In this document: positions 1-8,237 of the stretch, piece by piece
Layout of the letters: each line of letters begins with the position of its first letter
Position numbering within the stretch: the stretch's first letter is position 1
Assembly: GCF_017744115.1 (NCBI RefSeq)
Contig: NZ_JAGHQW010000023.1
Location: 1 to 64,000, forward strand
Reading direction: 5' to 3'
From: Salinisphaera sp. G21_0
Lineage (GTDB): Bacteria; Pseudomonadota; Gammaproteobacteria; Pseudomonadales; Endozoicomonadaceae
Length of the DNA stretch: 64,000 nt
Program-made: the position numbers and the translations under genes
The notes under the pieces: model-generated
Told to the model about the DNA's origin: nothing
Seen by the model: the letters and a program-made list of their open reading frames with translations, nothing else
Database searches by the model: none

Positions 1-115
1 CGCACCCGTCCGCCGCTCGTCGGCAAAGAGCAAGCTCTTCCCGCTACCGCTCGACTTGCATGTGTTAGGCCTGCCGCCAGCGTTCAATCTGAGCCATGAT
101 CAAACTCTTCAGTTT
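1..115 (-). rRNA. rrs: 16S ribosomal RNA, 5' end (partial)
   Basis: Read on the minus strand, this matches the start of bacterial 16S rRNA: GAGTTTGATCATGGCTCAG, then the helix leading into ACACATGCAAGTCGAGCGG, and GAGCGGCGGACGGGTG at the window edge. The gene runs off the left edge. The mature 5' end is placed near 115 by alignment with the familiar gammaproteobacterial start and may be off by a few bases. The variable V1 loop (GGGAAGAGCTTGCTCTT) is of the gammaproteobacterial type. Confidence 0.96.
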
Positions 116-361
116 AAATCGTTTTGTTGCTTCACTTCGAAAAGCAAGGCAACGGCTCAATGTCACAATTAAACGTACATGAATTTACAGGTATGTTCGC
201 TTGATCAATTAAGCATCTTAAGTGTTCAAAGCCGAAGCTTTGTTACCGATGCAATCGCACAAGCGCCCACACGAATTGTCTGATATCTTGTTAAAGAACT
301 GATTAAATCATGGTGATTTAATCGCTGATTCAGCAGTCAGTGCCGATCAGCAAGGCCGCCT
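116..361 (-). promoter_or_regulatory. rrn leader with boxA antitermination signal
   Basis: This stretch lies between the nearest promoter and 16S. On the minus strand it contains GTTCTTTAACAAGATAT (about 284-300), which matches the boxA antitermination element, followed by ACAATTCGTGTGGGCGCTTG, which resembles the conserved sequence after boxA in gammaproteobacterial rrn leaders. It probably loads NusB/NusE/SuhB-type antitermination factors and supplies the 5' side of the 16S processing stalk. The role is inferred from family knowledge. Confidence 0.8.
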
Positions 362-389
362 ATCTTACCGTGGCGACTTTCGTTGTCAA
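362..389 (-). promoter_or_regulatory. rrn promoter, proximal (P3)
   Basis: Minus-strand sigma70 promoter: -35 TTGACA (384-389), 16-bp spacer, -10 TAAGAT (362-367), then AGGCGGCC. It is the closest of three promoters with the same spacer length to the 16S gene. Confidence 0.75.
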
Positions 390-464
390 GCATTCGTTTT
401 TCAGAAGAAGAAAGTAGCTTTCCAACTCGCTAACGTTGCTCTCAAGCCCTGTCAGCGGAGGCGC

Positions 465-492
465 ATCTTACCGCGCCAGTTTGATTTGTCAA
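465..492 (-). promoter_or_regulatory. rrn promoter, middle (P2)
   Basis: Minus-strand sigma70 promoter: -35 TTGACA (487-492), 16-bp spacer, -10 TAAGAT (465-470), then the GC-rich discriminator GCGCC. A 16-bp spacer and GC-rich discriminator are hallmarks of growth-rate and stringently controlled rRNA promoters. Confidence 0.8.
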
Positions 493-615
493 CCGGTTGT
501 TTTTCATTCACTTCCAAACAACCCATTTTCAAACCGCACTTCCCGGGCAACGATGATGATTCATTCTGCTGATCCGTGGGTGACCGTTTCAGGTTAGCCC
601 GTGGAAGAGCGGCGC

Positions 616-643
616 ATTCTACACAAACCAAATGTAATGACAA
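616..643 (-). promoter_or_regulatory. rrn promoter, distal (P1)
   Basis: Minus-strand sigma70 promoter: -35 TTGTCA (638-643), 16-bp spacer, -10 TAGAAT (616-621), discriminator GCGCC. AT-rich DNA upstream (AATAAAAATAC) could act as an UP element. It is about 500 bp from 16S and is the most distal of the three. Confidence 0.8.
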
Positions 644-741
644 GTATTTTTATTCCCGGTTGATGCAATAAAAGATCTCTCTATCCACCCGTGCATCTTT
701 TAGGGAATCACCAACCTGCACACTTGTTGCGGTGCTATTGA

Positions 742-1755
742 TTATGCCCGGCTGAAATCAAATGCCAGCACATCTGCAATATTGACGGTACCAAGCATTA
801 ACATAAGAAGCCGGTCAATGCCCATCGCTACGCCTGCACAGTCGGGCATTCCGTGTTCCAGTGCCGCTACCATGTTTTTGTCGTAGGGGTAGATGTCATA
901 GCCTCTCTCCTGACGCTTTTGCTGCTCTTCTTCAAAGCGTTGCTTCTGCTCCTCTGCATTGAGCAGTTCATGGTAGCCATTGGCCAGCTCGACCCCGTTA
1001 ACAAACAGTTCAAAGCGTGAAGCTACCGGATGCCCATCCCGATTGGTGGATAACCTGGCCAGTGCTGACATGGTGGCCGGGTAGTCATAGACAAAGTAGC
1101 CTTCCAGCACTTCTGAATCTGTGGACCCAAGGTTCGGCTCAATAAATTTTGAGAACAGAAGGTCCAGGCAGTCACTTCTTTCAAGCCCCTGAAGCTTGGC
1201 ATCCACCTTATCCCTGACCAGCTGGCTCAGCGCTTCATCCGATGCGATGTATGGATTGACTCCCAGGTACTCTGCAAACAGCTCACCATAGCTGCAGCGC
1301 CTGACCTCCCGGAAGTTGCAAACACTGCTCAGCAAATCGGCAACATCATCCATCAACCGCCGGTCATTCATACCAACCCGGTACCATTCCAGCAGGGTGA
1401 ACTCCGGATTATGCCGCCCTCCGGCTTCACCATTTCTGAAGACTCGCCCGAGCGAGTAAATATCGCCACTGCCCGCTGCCAGCAGCCGCTTCATGGCAAA
1501 CTCCGGCGAGGTGTGCAGGTAGCAAAGCTGTGATTGGCCATGACCAATGGGGCTGAACTCTGTGGCAAAGCTATCTATATAAACATCCACAGTGGCGCTG
1601 CCGGACAGCATCGGGGTTTCTACCTCCATGACCCCCTGAGCATCAAAATAAGCCCGGGCCTTTTGCAGTAACCGCGCTCGTTCTTTAAGCGCCATCATTG
1701 AAGCCGATGGGCACCATACATCATTGGCCATAAATTGCTCCTGAGTAATATTCAT
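742..1755 (-). CDS. epmA: EF-P beta-lysyl ligase EpmA (GenX/PoxA)
   Basis: This 337-residue protein belongs to the class II lysyl-tRNA synthetase-like family without an anticodon-binding domain. EpmA activates (R)-beta-lysine and attaches it to the conserved lysine of elongation factor P, which helps ribosomes through polyproline stretches. Class II signatures are visible: motif 2 region FRNGEAGGRHNPEFTLLEWY and, near the C-terminus, GMPDCAGVAMGIDRLLML (motif 3). Length matches the family (325 in E. coli). The substrate protein EF-P (2209-2778) and the aminomutase EpmB that makes beta-lysine (2808-3851) are its neighbours, so the whole known modification route except the hydroxylase EpmC is here. 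Start ATG at 1755 in MNITQEQFMAND; a start at residue 9 is possible. Confidence 0.95.
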   Translation of the reverse strand: MNITQEQFMANDVWCPSASMMALKERARLLQKARAYFDAQGVMEVETPMLSGSATVDVYIDSFATEFSPIGHGQSQLCYLHTSPEFAMKRLLAAGSGDIYSLGRVFRNGEAGGRHNPEFTLLEWYRVGMNDRRLMDDVADLLSSVCNFREVRRCSYGELFAEYLGVNPYIASDEALSQLVRDKVDAKLQGLERSDCLDLLFSKFIEPNLGSTDSEVLEGYFVYDYPATMSALARLSTNRDGHPVASRFELFVNGVELANGYHELLNAEEQKQRFEEEQQKRQERGYDIYPYDKNMVAALEHGMPDCAGVAMGIDRLLMLMLGTVNIADVLAFDFSRA

Positions 1756-2160
1756 TATTTAAGGTAAGTGAATTGTGTCGGTAGTTGTAGAGCTGAAAAA
1801 ACAAACCCTGCCAAAAGTAGCAGGGTTTGCTGCATCTGCTCATTACTGCTCAGGCTGGCCAGGGTATAACTGAGCGGGTTGCCTTTAACCTCAACAGGGG
1901 TGAAGGTATCAATACCAAACACCAGGTTTCACCCCAGAGGTACTCAAACTCACCCCGTCATCGGTGATTTGTTTGTTATCATAGTAATGATTGAGTTCAG
2001 TCGTGCCCGGGCAAGACTCGCCATGAAAACCCATGGACTATGGAGAAGTACCTGATACGGAAAACACAGGCAATTTAATCGACAGTAAAGTAGTGGAATA
2101 TGCGTTTTTACATAGACCGCGCAGAACATTGTACGTACATAGTACAAAAAAACAGCAGAA
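1756..2160. other. Intergenic region between epmA and efp
   Basis: About 400 bases without a gene I can identify. On the minus strand, a frame that stays open from about 1930 to 1757 reads FGIDTFTPVEVKGNPLSYT. That looks coding but has a stop upstream and no family I recognise, so it may be the tail of a lost gene. The stretch also holds the hairpin at 1795-1829 and a small inverted repeat TTGTAC...GTACAA near 2130-2150. Confidence 0.4.
1795..1829 (-). terminator. Rho-independent terminator (minus strand)
   Basis: On the minus strand, AAACCCTGC, an 8-base loop and GCAGGGTTT form a perfect 9-bp stem followed by a run of T residues. It sits just upstream of epmA and would end transcripts arriving from the efp side. 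Confidence 0.7.
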
Positions 2161-2194
2161 CAAAAACAGATTGGGGCAGCGGGAGCGCTACCCC
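2161..2194 (-). terminator. Rho-independent terminator of efp
   Basis: On the minus strand, GGGGTAGCG, loop CTCC and CGCTGCCCC form a 9-bp stem with one T-G pair, then AATCTGTTTTTGTT. It lies just after the efp stop codon. Confidence 0.7.
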
Positions 2195-2208
2195 ACGGGG
2201 GGCATAAA

Positions 2209-2778
2209 TTACTTCACACGACCCACATATTCGCCGGTACGGGTATCAATTTTGAGGACTTCACCCTCAACAATAAACAGGGGCACCTTAACCACCGCGC
2301 CGGTGCTCAGCTTGGCTGGCTTGGAGCCACCCTGGGCTGTATCGCCCTTCAGGCCCGGATCGGTTTCCACCACCTGGAGTTCGACAAAATTAGGTGCAGA
2401 AACCGAAAGAGGGGAACCATTATAAAGAGTAACCGAGTATACTCCCTGCTCTTTGAGCCAATCGATGGTATCACCCACGGCTTCACGGCTGGCTGCATGT
2501 TGTTCGTAGGAACCATCAGTCATCATGAAGTGCCAGAATTCACCGTCGGTGTAGAGGTATTCCATATCCAGGTCCATAACGTCTGCCGCTTCCAGACTTT
2601 CGCCGGATTTGAACGTACGTTCCCAGACGCGACCGGACATCAGGTTCCGGAATTTAACCCGGTTGAATGCCTGACCTTTGCCAGGTTTTACAAATTCGTT
2701 CTCAATGATCGAGCAGGGATCGCCTTCGAGCATTACTTTAAGACCAGAACGAAACTCATTGGTACTATAACTAGCCAT
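2209..2778 (-). CDS. efp: Translation elongation factor P
   Basis: EF-P (189 residues) binds between the P and E sites of the ribosome and relieves stalling at consecutive prolines. The KOW-like N-terminal domain carries the loop [11 protein letters not shown] with Lys34, the same residue number that E. coli EpmA/EpmB modify with beta-lysine. The two OB domains follow ([39 protein letters not shown]). Length equals the family norm (188). It is divergent from epmB, with only 29 bp between the two start codons, so the promoter of each must overlap the other's coding DNA or the short gap. A terminator follows at 2161-2194. Confidence 0.98.
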   Translation of the reverse strand: MASYSTNEFRSGLKVMLEGDPCSIIENEFVKPGKGQAFNRVKFRNLMSGRVWERTFKSGESLEAADVMDLDMEYLYTDGEFWHFMMTDGSYEQHAASREAVGDTIDWLKEQGVYSVTLYNGSPLSVSAPNFVELQVVETDPGLKGDTAQGGSKPAKLSTGAVVKVPLFIVEGEVLKIDTRTGEYVGRVK

Positions 2779-2807
2779 TGGACCTTACCAGGAGATCAAA
2801 AACCCCT

Positions 2808-3851
2808 ATGATAACCCGTTCGGAGCTCAGTGTGCAGTCGAGGGCGCAGATAAGTACGCAGACAATCAGCGATTTCGGCTGCTGGCAGGCACAACTGGCA
2901 GGGGCCATCACCTCCCCGGAGCAGTTGCTGGCCATGTTGCAGTTGAGTCCGGCGCTATTATCACCGGCACTGAAAGCCTGTCAGGAATTTTCACTGAGAG
3001 TACCCCATGCCTATATCCAGCGAATGGTGCCGGGGAACCCTGACGACCCGTTGTTGAGGCAGGTTCTGCCTGTTGGCGAAGAGTGCCAACACATTGAGGG
3101 TTATGGCCTGGATCCGCTGGCAGAACAGTCGCAGAATCCAACCGATGGGGTTATCCATAAATACCATGGCAGGCTGTTGCTAATTGTCGGCGGGGCCTGT
3201 GCGGTGAACTGCCGCTTCTGCTTTCGCCGCCATTTCCCGTACCAGGATAATCGGCTGGACCAGGACAGCTGGCGCAATGCCATAGAGTACATTCGCTCTG
3301 ATACCAGCATAAAGGAGGTGATTCTCAGTGGCGGGGACCCATTGGCCAACAATGACCGCCGGTTGGCGAACATTGCTGCCGAGCTGAACGCTATTGATCA
3401 TGTGGCCACACTGCGCATTCATACCCGTTTGCCCGTTGTGATTCCTGACCGGGTCACCGATGAACTGATCAACTGGTTTGCCAGACAGCGCCTGCAACCA
3501 GTGATGGTGATTCATGCCAACCATGCCAACGAGATTGACGACAGCGTTCGTGAAGCCATGTTCCGGCTCAAACAGGCGGGCGTAACATTATTGAACCAGG
3601 CGGTGTTGCTTAAGGGCGTTAATGATAGTGCTTCAGCGCTTATTCAGCTTGGCGAAGCACTGTTTAAAGCTGGTGTACTCCCTTACTACCTGCACCTGTT
3701 AGACCCGGTGCACGGTGCCGCTCATTTTGATGTGCCGGACGTTACAGCGACTCGTCTGATACAAGAGGTTATGGCTCACTGTCCGGGCTACCTGGTGCCC
3801 AGACTGGTTCGGGAGATTCCCGGCAGACCCGGCAAAACATGGATACTCTGA
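2808..3851 (+). CDS. epmB: EF-P L-lysine 2,3-aminomutase EpmB
   Basis: EpmB is a radical-SAM, PLP-dependent enzyme that turns L-lysine into (R)-beta-lysine for EF-P modification. The radical-SAM cluster motif CxxxCxxC is present as CAVNCRFC, followed by FRRHFPY; SGGDPL is the SAM-contacting glycine-rich loop. I place the start at ATG 2808 (MITRSELSVQ, 347 residues), because AGGAG lies 12 bases upstream. An in-frame TTG at 2778 would overlap the efp start codon and has no binding site. E. coli EpmB is 342 residues. It is divergent to efp, the usual arrangement in gammaproteobacteria. Confidence 0.95.
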   Translation: MITRSELSVQSRAQISTQTISDFGCWQAQLAGAITSPEQLLAMLQLSPALLSPALKACQEFSLRVPHAYIQRMVPGNPDDPLLRQVLPVGEECQHIEGYGLDPLAEQSQNPTDGVIHKYHGRLLLIVGGACAVNCRFCFRRHFPYQDNRLDQDSWRNAIEYIRSDTSIKEVILSGGDPLANNDRRLANIAAELNAIDHVATLRIHTRLPVVIPDRVTDELINWFARQRLQPVMVIHANHANEIDDSVREAMFRLKQAGVTLLNQAVLLKGVNDSASALIQLGEALFKAGVLPYYLHLLDPVHGAAHFDVPDVTATRLIQEVMAHCPGYLVPRLVREIPGRPGKTWIL

Positions 3852-4089
3852 CACTTCTCAATAAAAAGTCAGACATTGGTCGTACAATTTACTAAAATTG
3901 ATAAAGCTTGCTGGACTGGTATATTCGTCTCAGCATAATTATCATAAATACAGAGTTCGCTACTGGAAATAAATGGGTGGATTGTTACTGGTAACGCTAT
4001 CACCCGGAAAGGCGACATTGATTCAATAAAAAGATTGCTCAAGAACCGTTACTGACAGGATGTCATAGCCCCGCTATTGGAATTTAAGA

Positions 4090-5742
4090 ATGGAATCTGC
4101 AAATACTCCTCACCTGGAGCTGCCCAGCCGTAGCCTCAATTCTCTCTCTTTTTGTCCTGATGGGGCAGAGTCAAACAGCAATAAGCTGGAACAGTGGCTG
4201 AAAGGACTGCCTCTCACAGATCACCAGCAAAGTGGCGAGCGCCTGGTCCACGCCCTGGATGAGCTGAGCAGGCTTGACTGCCCCCCCGAAGAGCTATTTG
4301 CCCTTGCAGAAGTCCTCCGTTCGCCGTCTCTGTCAACCGCCGCCAATAGTTATCAACGACATCTGCAGCGATACATTACTTTCGCATCAAGTCAGCAAAG
4401 CTGGTTTGATCTGTGCAAGCGCCTGTATATGGGGTTGGCAAACGTCTATAAAGCCGTGGTTCAGTGCTCTCTGGATAATAAAGAGCATGCCAATTTACTT
4501 GCAGCCGCGCTGCATCGGGCTGTTTCGGAGAGTGCAGCAGCGTATTTATTCCATTGCCTGCTTTATCGCCCTGCACCTGAACGCCTGTGGCTTGAACTGC
4601 ATACGCTATACCAGCTTGCCGCACGCCATAATCATCAGGGCTTCCAACAGGAAGATCCTTATGACCCCAAATCCAGCCCCATGTCGCTGGAAAACCTCTA
4701 TAAACGTGCCCTGATGCTGTCACGCAGTAATACCGATCAATTATCACCCGGTGAAATCCAGCAGGTCTGGCAAATGTTAAGCCTCTGGATCAGCCACGGC
4801 AAAATCCAGCCCGAGTCTGGCCTGAAAACCTATTTTTCTGTACGTCTCAACAGTGACGGAGGCCTTGAATATGCATTACCAGAGCCTGATAAAGTGCATC
4901 CCGGCGTGATTGGTCTGAATATCCGGGTACTGACCGCGCACCTGGCAAAAATAAAAGAAGATCCCAAAGCGGCAAACGTGTTGCCAACGGAATTGATCCA
5001 ACATCTCATATCAAGCTGGGGACCGATCCAAAAGCGATCAGGTCCGCGCAGAGCTGCATCGGACCCATGTGAAACCTGCTTTGGATTTACCGCGCTTCAT
5101 TATCATCTCTCAGGTAAACGACGCTTTGAGGATATTATTTCCGTTCATTCTGATGCTGCTGGCAAGAGTAGCTTCTCAGAGGCATCTGATGATGTCTGGT
5201 CACAGGCCCATGACGCTGAAATCAGAGATAAACAAAACAGCCCTTCAGCGGGTGAGAGAATTGCCTTTAATACGGAAGAGACCCCGGTTAACAACCACCT
5301 CTCTGTCTTGCCAGCCGAGATCATCAATACCAGCAACACCGGGCTCTGCCTGAAAATCAACAGCAAGTTACCCAAACAGTTTCATGCCGGTGAACTTATT
5401 GGCATCCGTCCGGATAAAGTGTCACCCTGGGCCCTGTACAGTGTGCGTTGGCTGGGTATTTCAGCGCAGAATGAAGTAACTTTTGGTGTCAATCTCTTCA
5501 CCCCATCAGTAGAACCAGTGGCCATATCCTTGATACACAAAACTCAGGCAGCCAGCCACTTCCAGAGATCACTGATGTTAACCGACCCCAACGCGCCCTC
5601 TCTGGTCATACCAAATCTCTCCGGCAGGGAGGGAGCCAAGTTTGAGTTGATTCAGAATGACACCCTGCTGAAAGGTCAACTTATGAGCTGCATGAATACA
5701 ACGCCAACCTGGAGCCAGTACCAATTCAAGCTGTTTGGGTAA
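4090..5742 (+). CDS. Conserved protein with degenerate C-terminal PilZ-like domain
   Basis: The product has 550 residues and no signal peptide. The N-terminal two thirds look helical and I do not recognise a named domain there. Around residues 395-490 the sequence AEIINTSNTGLCLKI resembles the (D/N)xSxxG motif of PilZ c-di-GMP receptor domains, but the RxxxR motif that normally precedes it is not visible, so nucleotide binding is doubtful. The gene is followed by the FimX-like gene at 5921; in Pseudomonas the fimX region also has an uncharacterised companion gene of this general kind. A role with FimX in type IV pilus or c-di-GMP control is therefore an inference from context. It ends 178 bp before fimX, so the two could be co-transcribed. 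The start ATG 4090 has GGAATTTAAGA upstream. Confidence 0.6.
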   Translation: MESANTPHLELPSRSLNSLSFCPDGAESNSNKLEQWLKGLPLTDHQQSGERLVHALDELSRLDCPPEELFALAEVLRSPSLSTAANSYQRHLQRYITFASSQQSWFDLCKRLYMGLANVYKAVVQCSLDNKEHANLLAAALHRAVSESAAAYLFHCLLYRPAPERLWLELHTLYQLAARHNHQGFQQEDPYDPKSSPMSLENLYKRALMLSRSNTDQLSPGEIQQVWQMLSLWISHGKIQPESGLKTYFSVRLNSDGGLEYALPEPDKVHPGVIGLNIRVLTAHLAKIKEDPKAANVLPTELIQHLISSWGPIQKRSGPRRAASDPCETCFGFTALHYHLSGKRRFEDIISVHSDAAGKSSFSEASDDVWSQAHDAEIRDKQNSPSAGERIAFNTEETPVNNHLSVLPAEIINTSNTGLCLKINSKLPKQFHAGELIGIRPDKVSPWALYSVRWLGISAQNEVTFGVNLFTPSVEPVAISLIHKTQAASHFQRSLMLTDPNAPSLVIPNLSGREGAKFELIQNDTLLKGQLMSCMNTTPTWSQYQFKLFG

Positions 5743-5920
5743 ACTTTTATGGTTTCTGATCCCGGTAATCAAGTTCCCGGTGCCGGTCACAATTCCGTGG
5801 GAGCACTCTATACCTTTGAATTGCGCTTGTCGTAAGATGTTGAAACAGGCTCATACCGTTTCAGGGAGCATCTGCTGACGTAAGAGCTGCCTCATTCAAA
5901 ATAATAGTGATCAATCTCCC

Positions 5921-7942
5921 ATGAATTACCGCCGACAAACCGTACGCTTGCTTGCCCTGGAAGACTCCCCAAACGATGTGGAACGCTGGGTAAAGTTGTT
6001 TCGCAATGCGGGCCTGCCTCACCGGGTACAACATATTGCTTCCATCGAAACCATGGAGGAGGCCCTGTCAGAGCAGCCATGGGATGTCGTGCTCAGCGCT
6101 GAAGAAACCACCAGGCTTAATGCACAGCAGGTACTGGCCATCATTGAAAAACACCAGAAGGATATTCCGGTTATTGTCACCCTGCCGGAATACAATCCTC
6201 AGCGTACTTCTACCTGGCTATCTGCCGGAGCCAGAGACGCGATACCCAGTGCCAATGAAGAGCATATACTGCACGCCGTTCTCCGTGAGCTCACCAGCCT
6301 GGAAGACCGGCGAAACCTCAGCAATGCACGCCAGGAGCTGAACGAGTCCAACAAACGTTGCCAACTGTTACTGGCCAATGCCTCTGAAGCCATCGCCTAT
6401 ATTCACGATGGCATGCATGTGGATGCCAATGCTGCGTATCTTCAGCTCACGGGCTACGATCATGCCGATGATCTGGCGGGCATTCCCCTGATCGATATGA
6501 TCGCCGCACAACATCAAGCTGAGATCAGGCAGATGTTGAAGCAGTTTGGGACCAACCAAACGATTGACCAGGTTGAATGCGAGCTGGTTCATACCGATGG
6601 CCACAGTACCCCCGTCAGCCTTCGCTTATCCGCTGCGCAATACGATGATGAACCCTGCATCCAGCTGATTCTGTTACCGGTAATGGTTCCCGTACTCAGC
6701 CAGCCGGTGAACCATAAGGCCAGTGCAGACACGAAAGAACAGTTTCTTGAGCAAGCCGCATCTGCGGTTACAGCAGCAACAGAGGCAACACTGGCCTGGA
6801 TACAGCTGGATGACTTCCAGAATTTACGACAAGAAGCCAGTATTGACGGCATTATCTCCATACAGGAATCCATTGTGCGGATGGCTGAGGAACTCTTCCC
6901 CGCTGCCGCTGTCTGCCATTATACCGATGACAGCTTTTTGCTGGTTGAAACAGCAGGTAATCCGGATGATGTCCAAAAACGCCTCATCACCTTGCAAAGT
7001 GCCATTGATGAGCACCTGTTCGGTAGTGACGATGAAACGCTCACAGCGACAGTCAGTATCGGTTTTGCGGTTAAAGAGCATCAGCAAGGCGTCACCATAC
7101 TGTTAAATAATGCAGAAAGTGCCTGCCAGCGCGCCATTAAAAATGCCGAACGTCTTTGCCGCTACTCCAAAACGGAAGAACTCGATGAGAAAGCCAGGGA
7201 TGGCGATGTACAGGCCATGATCCGTCAGGCGCTGTCCCAAGACTCATTCCGTCTGCTGTTCCAGCCTGTCATCAACATTACCGGTTCCGAAGAAAAACAG
7301 TATGAAGTCTTCCTGCGCCTGCACTCCCACCAGGGAGAAGTGGTAGAAGCTGGCACGTTTATGGCGGCGGCAGAATCCTCCAGCCTGATGCCGCATATTG
7401 ATCGCTGGGTTCTTCGTCAATGCGTGCGCCAGTTGGCACAGGTCCATAAACAGGGACAAAATGTTCGGTTGCTGATTCACCTGAGTCACCTGTCCATCCA
7501 GGGAACCGAGTTAGCCCAGTATCTTTCCGGCCTGTTGAAAGCGACAGATTTGCCGCCTGACAGTATTGTCCTGCAACTGCCAGAGTCCATCGTGCTCCAG
7601 CAGCTGAAACGCATTGTGGATTTTGCTGAAGCTATTCACAATATTGGCTGCCAGCTGGCCATTACCCGATTTCAGGGTGACTCCCGTTCCATGAAGATAC
7701 TGAAGCACCTTGATATCCAGTTTGTGCGCCTGGACGGCAGCTTCACCAGCAAGCTGGACGAAAACAGTGATGAGAACATCATCAAAATGCTGGATATCCT
7801 CAAAGAACATAATATTCGCAGTATTGTGCCAAAGGTGGAAAGTACCCGGACACTGGCACACTTGTGGCGAATGGGTGTTGATTACGCGCAGGGGTATTAT
7901 ATTCAGGGACCAATGGAAGCGATGGACTTTGACTTTGGCTGA
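5921..7942 (+). CDS. fimX: FimX-like c-di-GMP receptor (REC-PAS-GGDEF-EAL, degenerate)
   Basis: This 673-residue protein has the four-domain order of Pseudomonas FimX (691 residues): an N-terminal receiver-like domain (about 8-125, LALEDSPNDVERW), PAS (about 140-260), GGDEF-like (about 280-415) and EAL-like (about 430-665). All output sites look degenerate. The receiver has Ala where the phospho-acceptor Asp should be (WDVVLSAEE). The GGDEF motif reads TDDSF near residue 334, and the EAL motif reads EVF near residue 460. That fits a non-catalytic high-affinity c-di-GMP sensor that localises to a cell pole and controls type IV pilus assembly. FimX identity comes from architecture and from proximity to serB (13.3 kb) and a PilZ-like gene, a neighbourhood known in Pseudomonas. 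No pilus gene is in this window. Confidence 0.78.
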   Translation: MNYRRQTVRLLALEDSPNDVERWVKLFRNAGLPHRVQHIASIETMEEALSEQPWDVVLSAEETTRLNAQQVLAIIEKHQKDIPVIVTLPEYNPQRTSTWLSAGARDAIPSANEEHILHAVLRELTSLEDRRNLSNARQELNESNKRCQLLLANASEAIAYIHDGMHVDANAAYLQLTGYDHADDLAGIPLIDMIAAQHQAEIRQMLKQFGTNQTIDQVECELVHTDGHSTPVSLRLSAAQYDDEPCIQLILLPVMVPVLSQPVNHKASADTKEQFLEQAASAVTAATEATLAWIQLDDFQNLRQEASIDGIISIQESIVRMAEELFPAAAVCHYTDDSFLLVETAGNPDDVQKRLITLQSAIDEHLFGSDDETLTATVSIGFAVKEHQQGVTILLNNAESACQRAIKNAERLCRYSKTEELDEKARDGDVQAMIRQALSQDSFRLLFQPVINITGSEEKQYEVFLRLHSHQGEVVEAGTFMAAAESSSLMPHIDRWVLRQCVRQLAQVHKQGQNVRLLIHLSHLSIQGTELAQYLSGLLKATDLPPDSIVLQLPESIVLQQLKRIVDFAEAIHNIGCQLAITRFQGDSRSMKILKHLDIQFVRLDGSFTSKLDENSDENIIKMLDILKEHNIRSIVPKVESTRTLAHLWRMGVDYAQGYYIQGPMEAMDFDFG

Positions 7943-7957
7943 CAGAAGTAAACAGAC

Positions 7958-8131
7958 GTTAGGGTGGACATTAAGCTTACCCCACTATTTTCATTGGGTT
8001 TCGGATGGAACCACGAAGGACACAAAGATCACGAAGGATAAGGAAAGCTCTTCTTTGTGCTCTTCGTGTCCTTCGTGGTTACGTCTTTAGCTTCCCGAAG
8101 CCGGGAGTAGGCGCTTAATGCCTACCCTAAG
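7958..8131. mobile_element. MITE-like palindromic element, copy 1
   Basis: The terminal inverted repeats are TTAGGGTGGACATTAAGC on the left and the complement of GCGCTTAATGCCTACCCTAA on the right. The centre is a long hairpin (GGAACCACGAAGGACAC ... GTGTCCTTCGTGGTT). It is 174 bp with no coding capacity. The ten flanking bases on each side share only their last six (ACAGAC), compatible with a decayed target duplication. Related copies lie at 48591-48754 and 55838-56012. Confidence 0.75.
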
Positions 8132-8137
8132 AATGAC

Positions 8138-8163
8138 AGACAGGATGTGTAACGGTCCTGTCT
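8138..8163 (+). terminator. Hairpin downstream of fimX
   Basis: AGACAGGA, a 10-base loop and TCCTGTCT form a perfect 8-bp stem just after the MITE. The T-run behind it is poor (GGTTTAGTT), so termination is only possible. Confidence 0.35.
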
Positions 8164-8237
8164 GGTTTAGTTAAGCAATTTCTGACCGTTCTTCTATATT
8201 AATCGTTCGAATAAAAATATCATGGATTTTACTCTTT

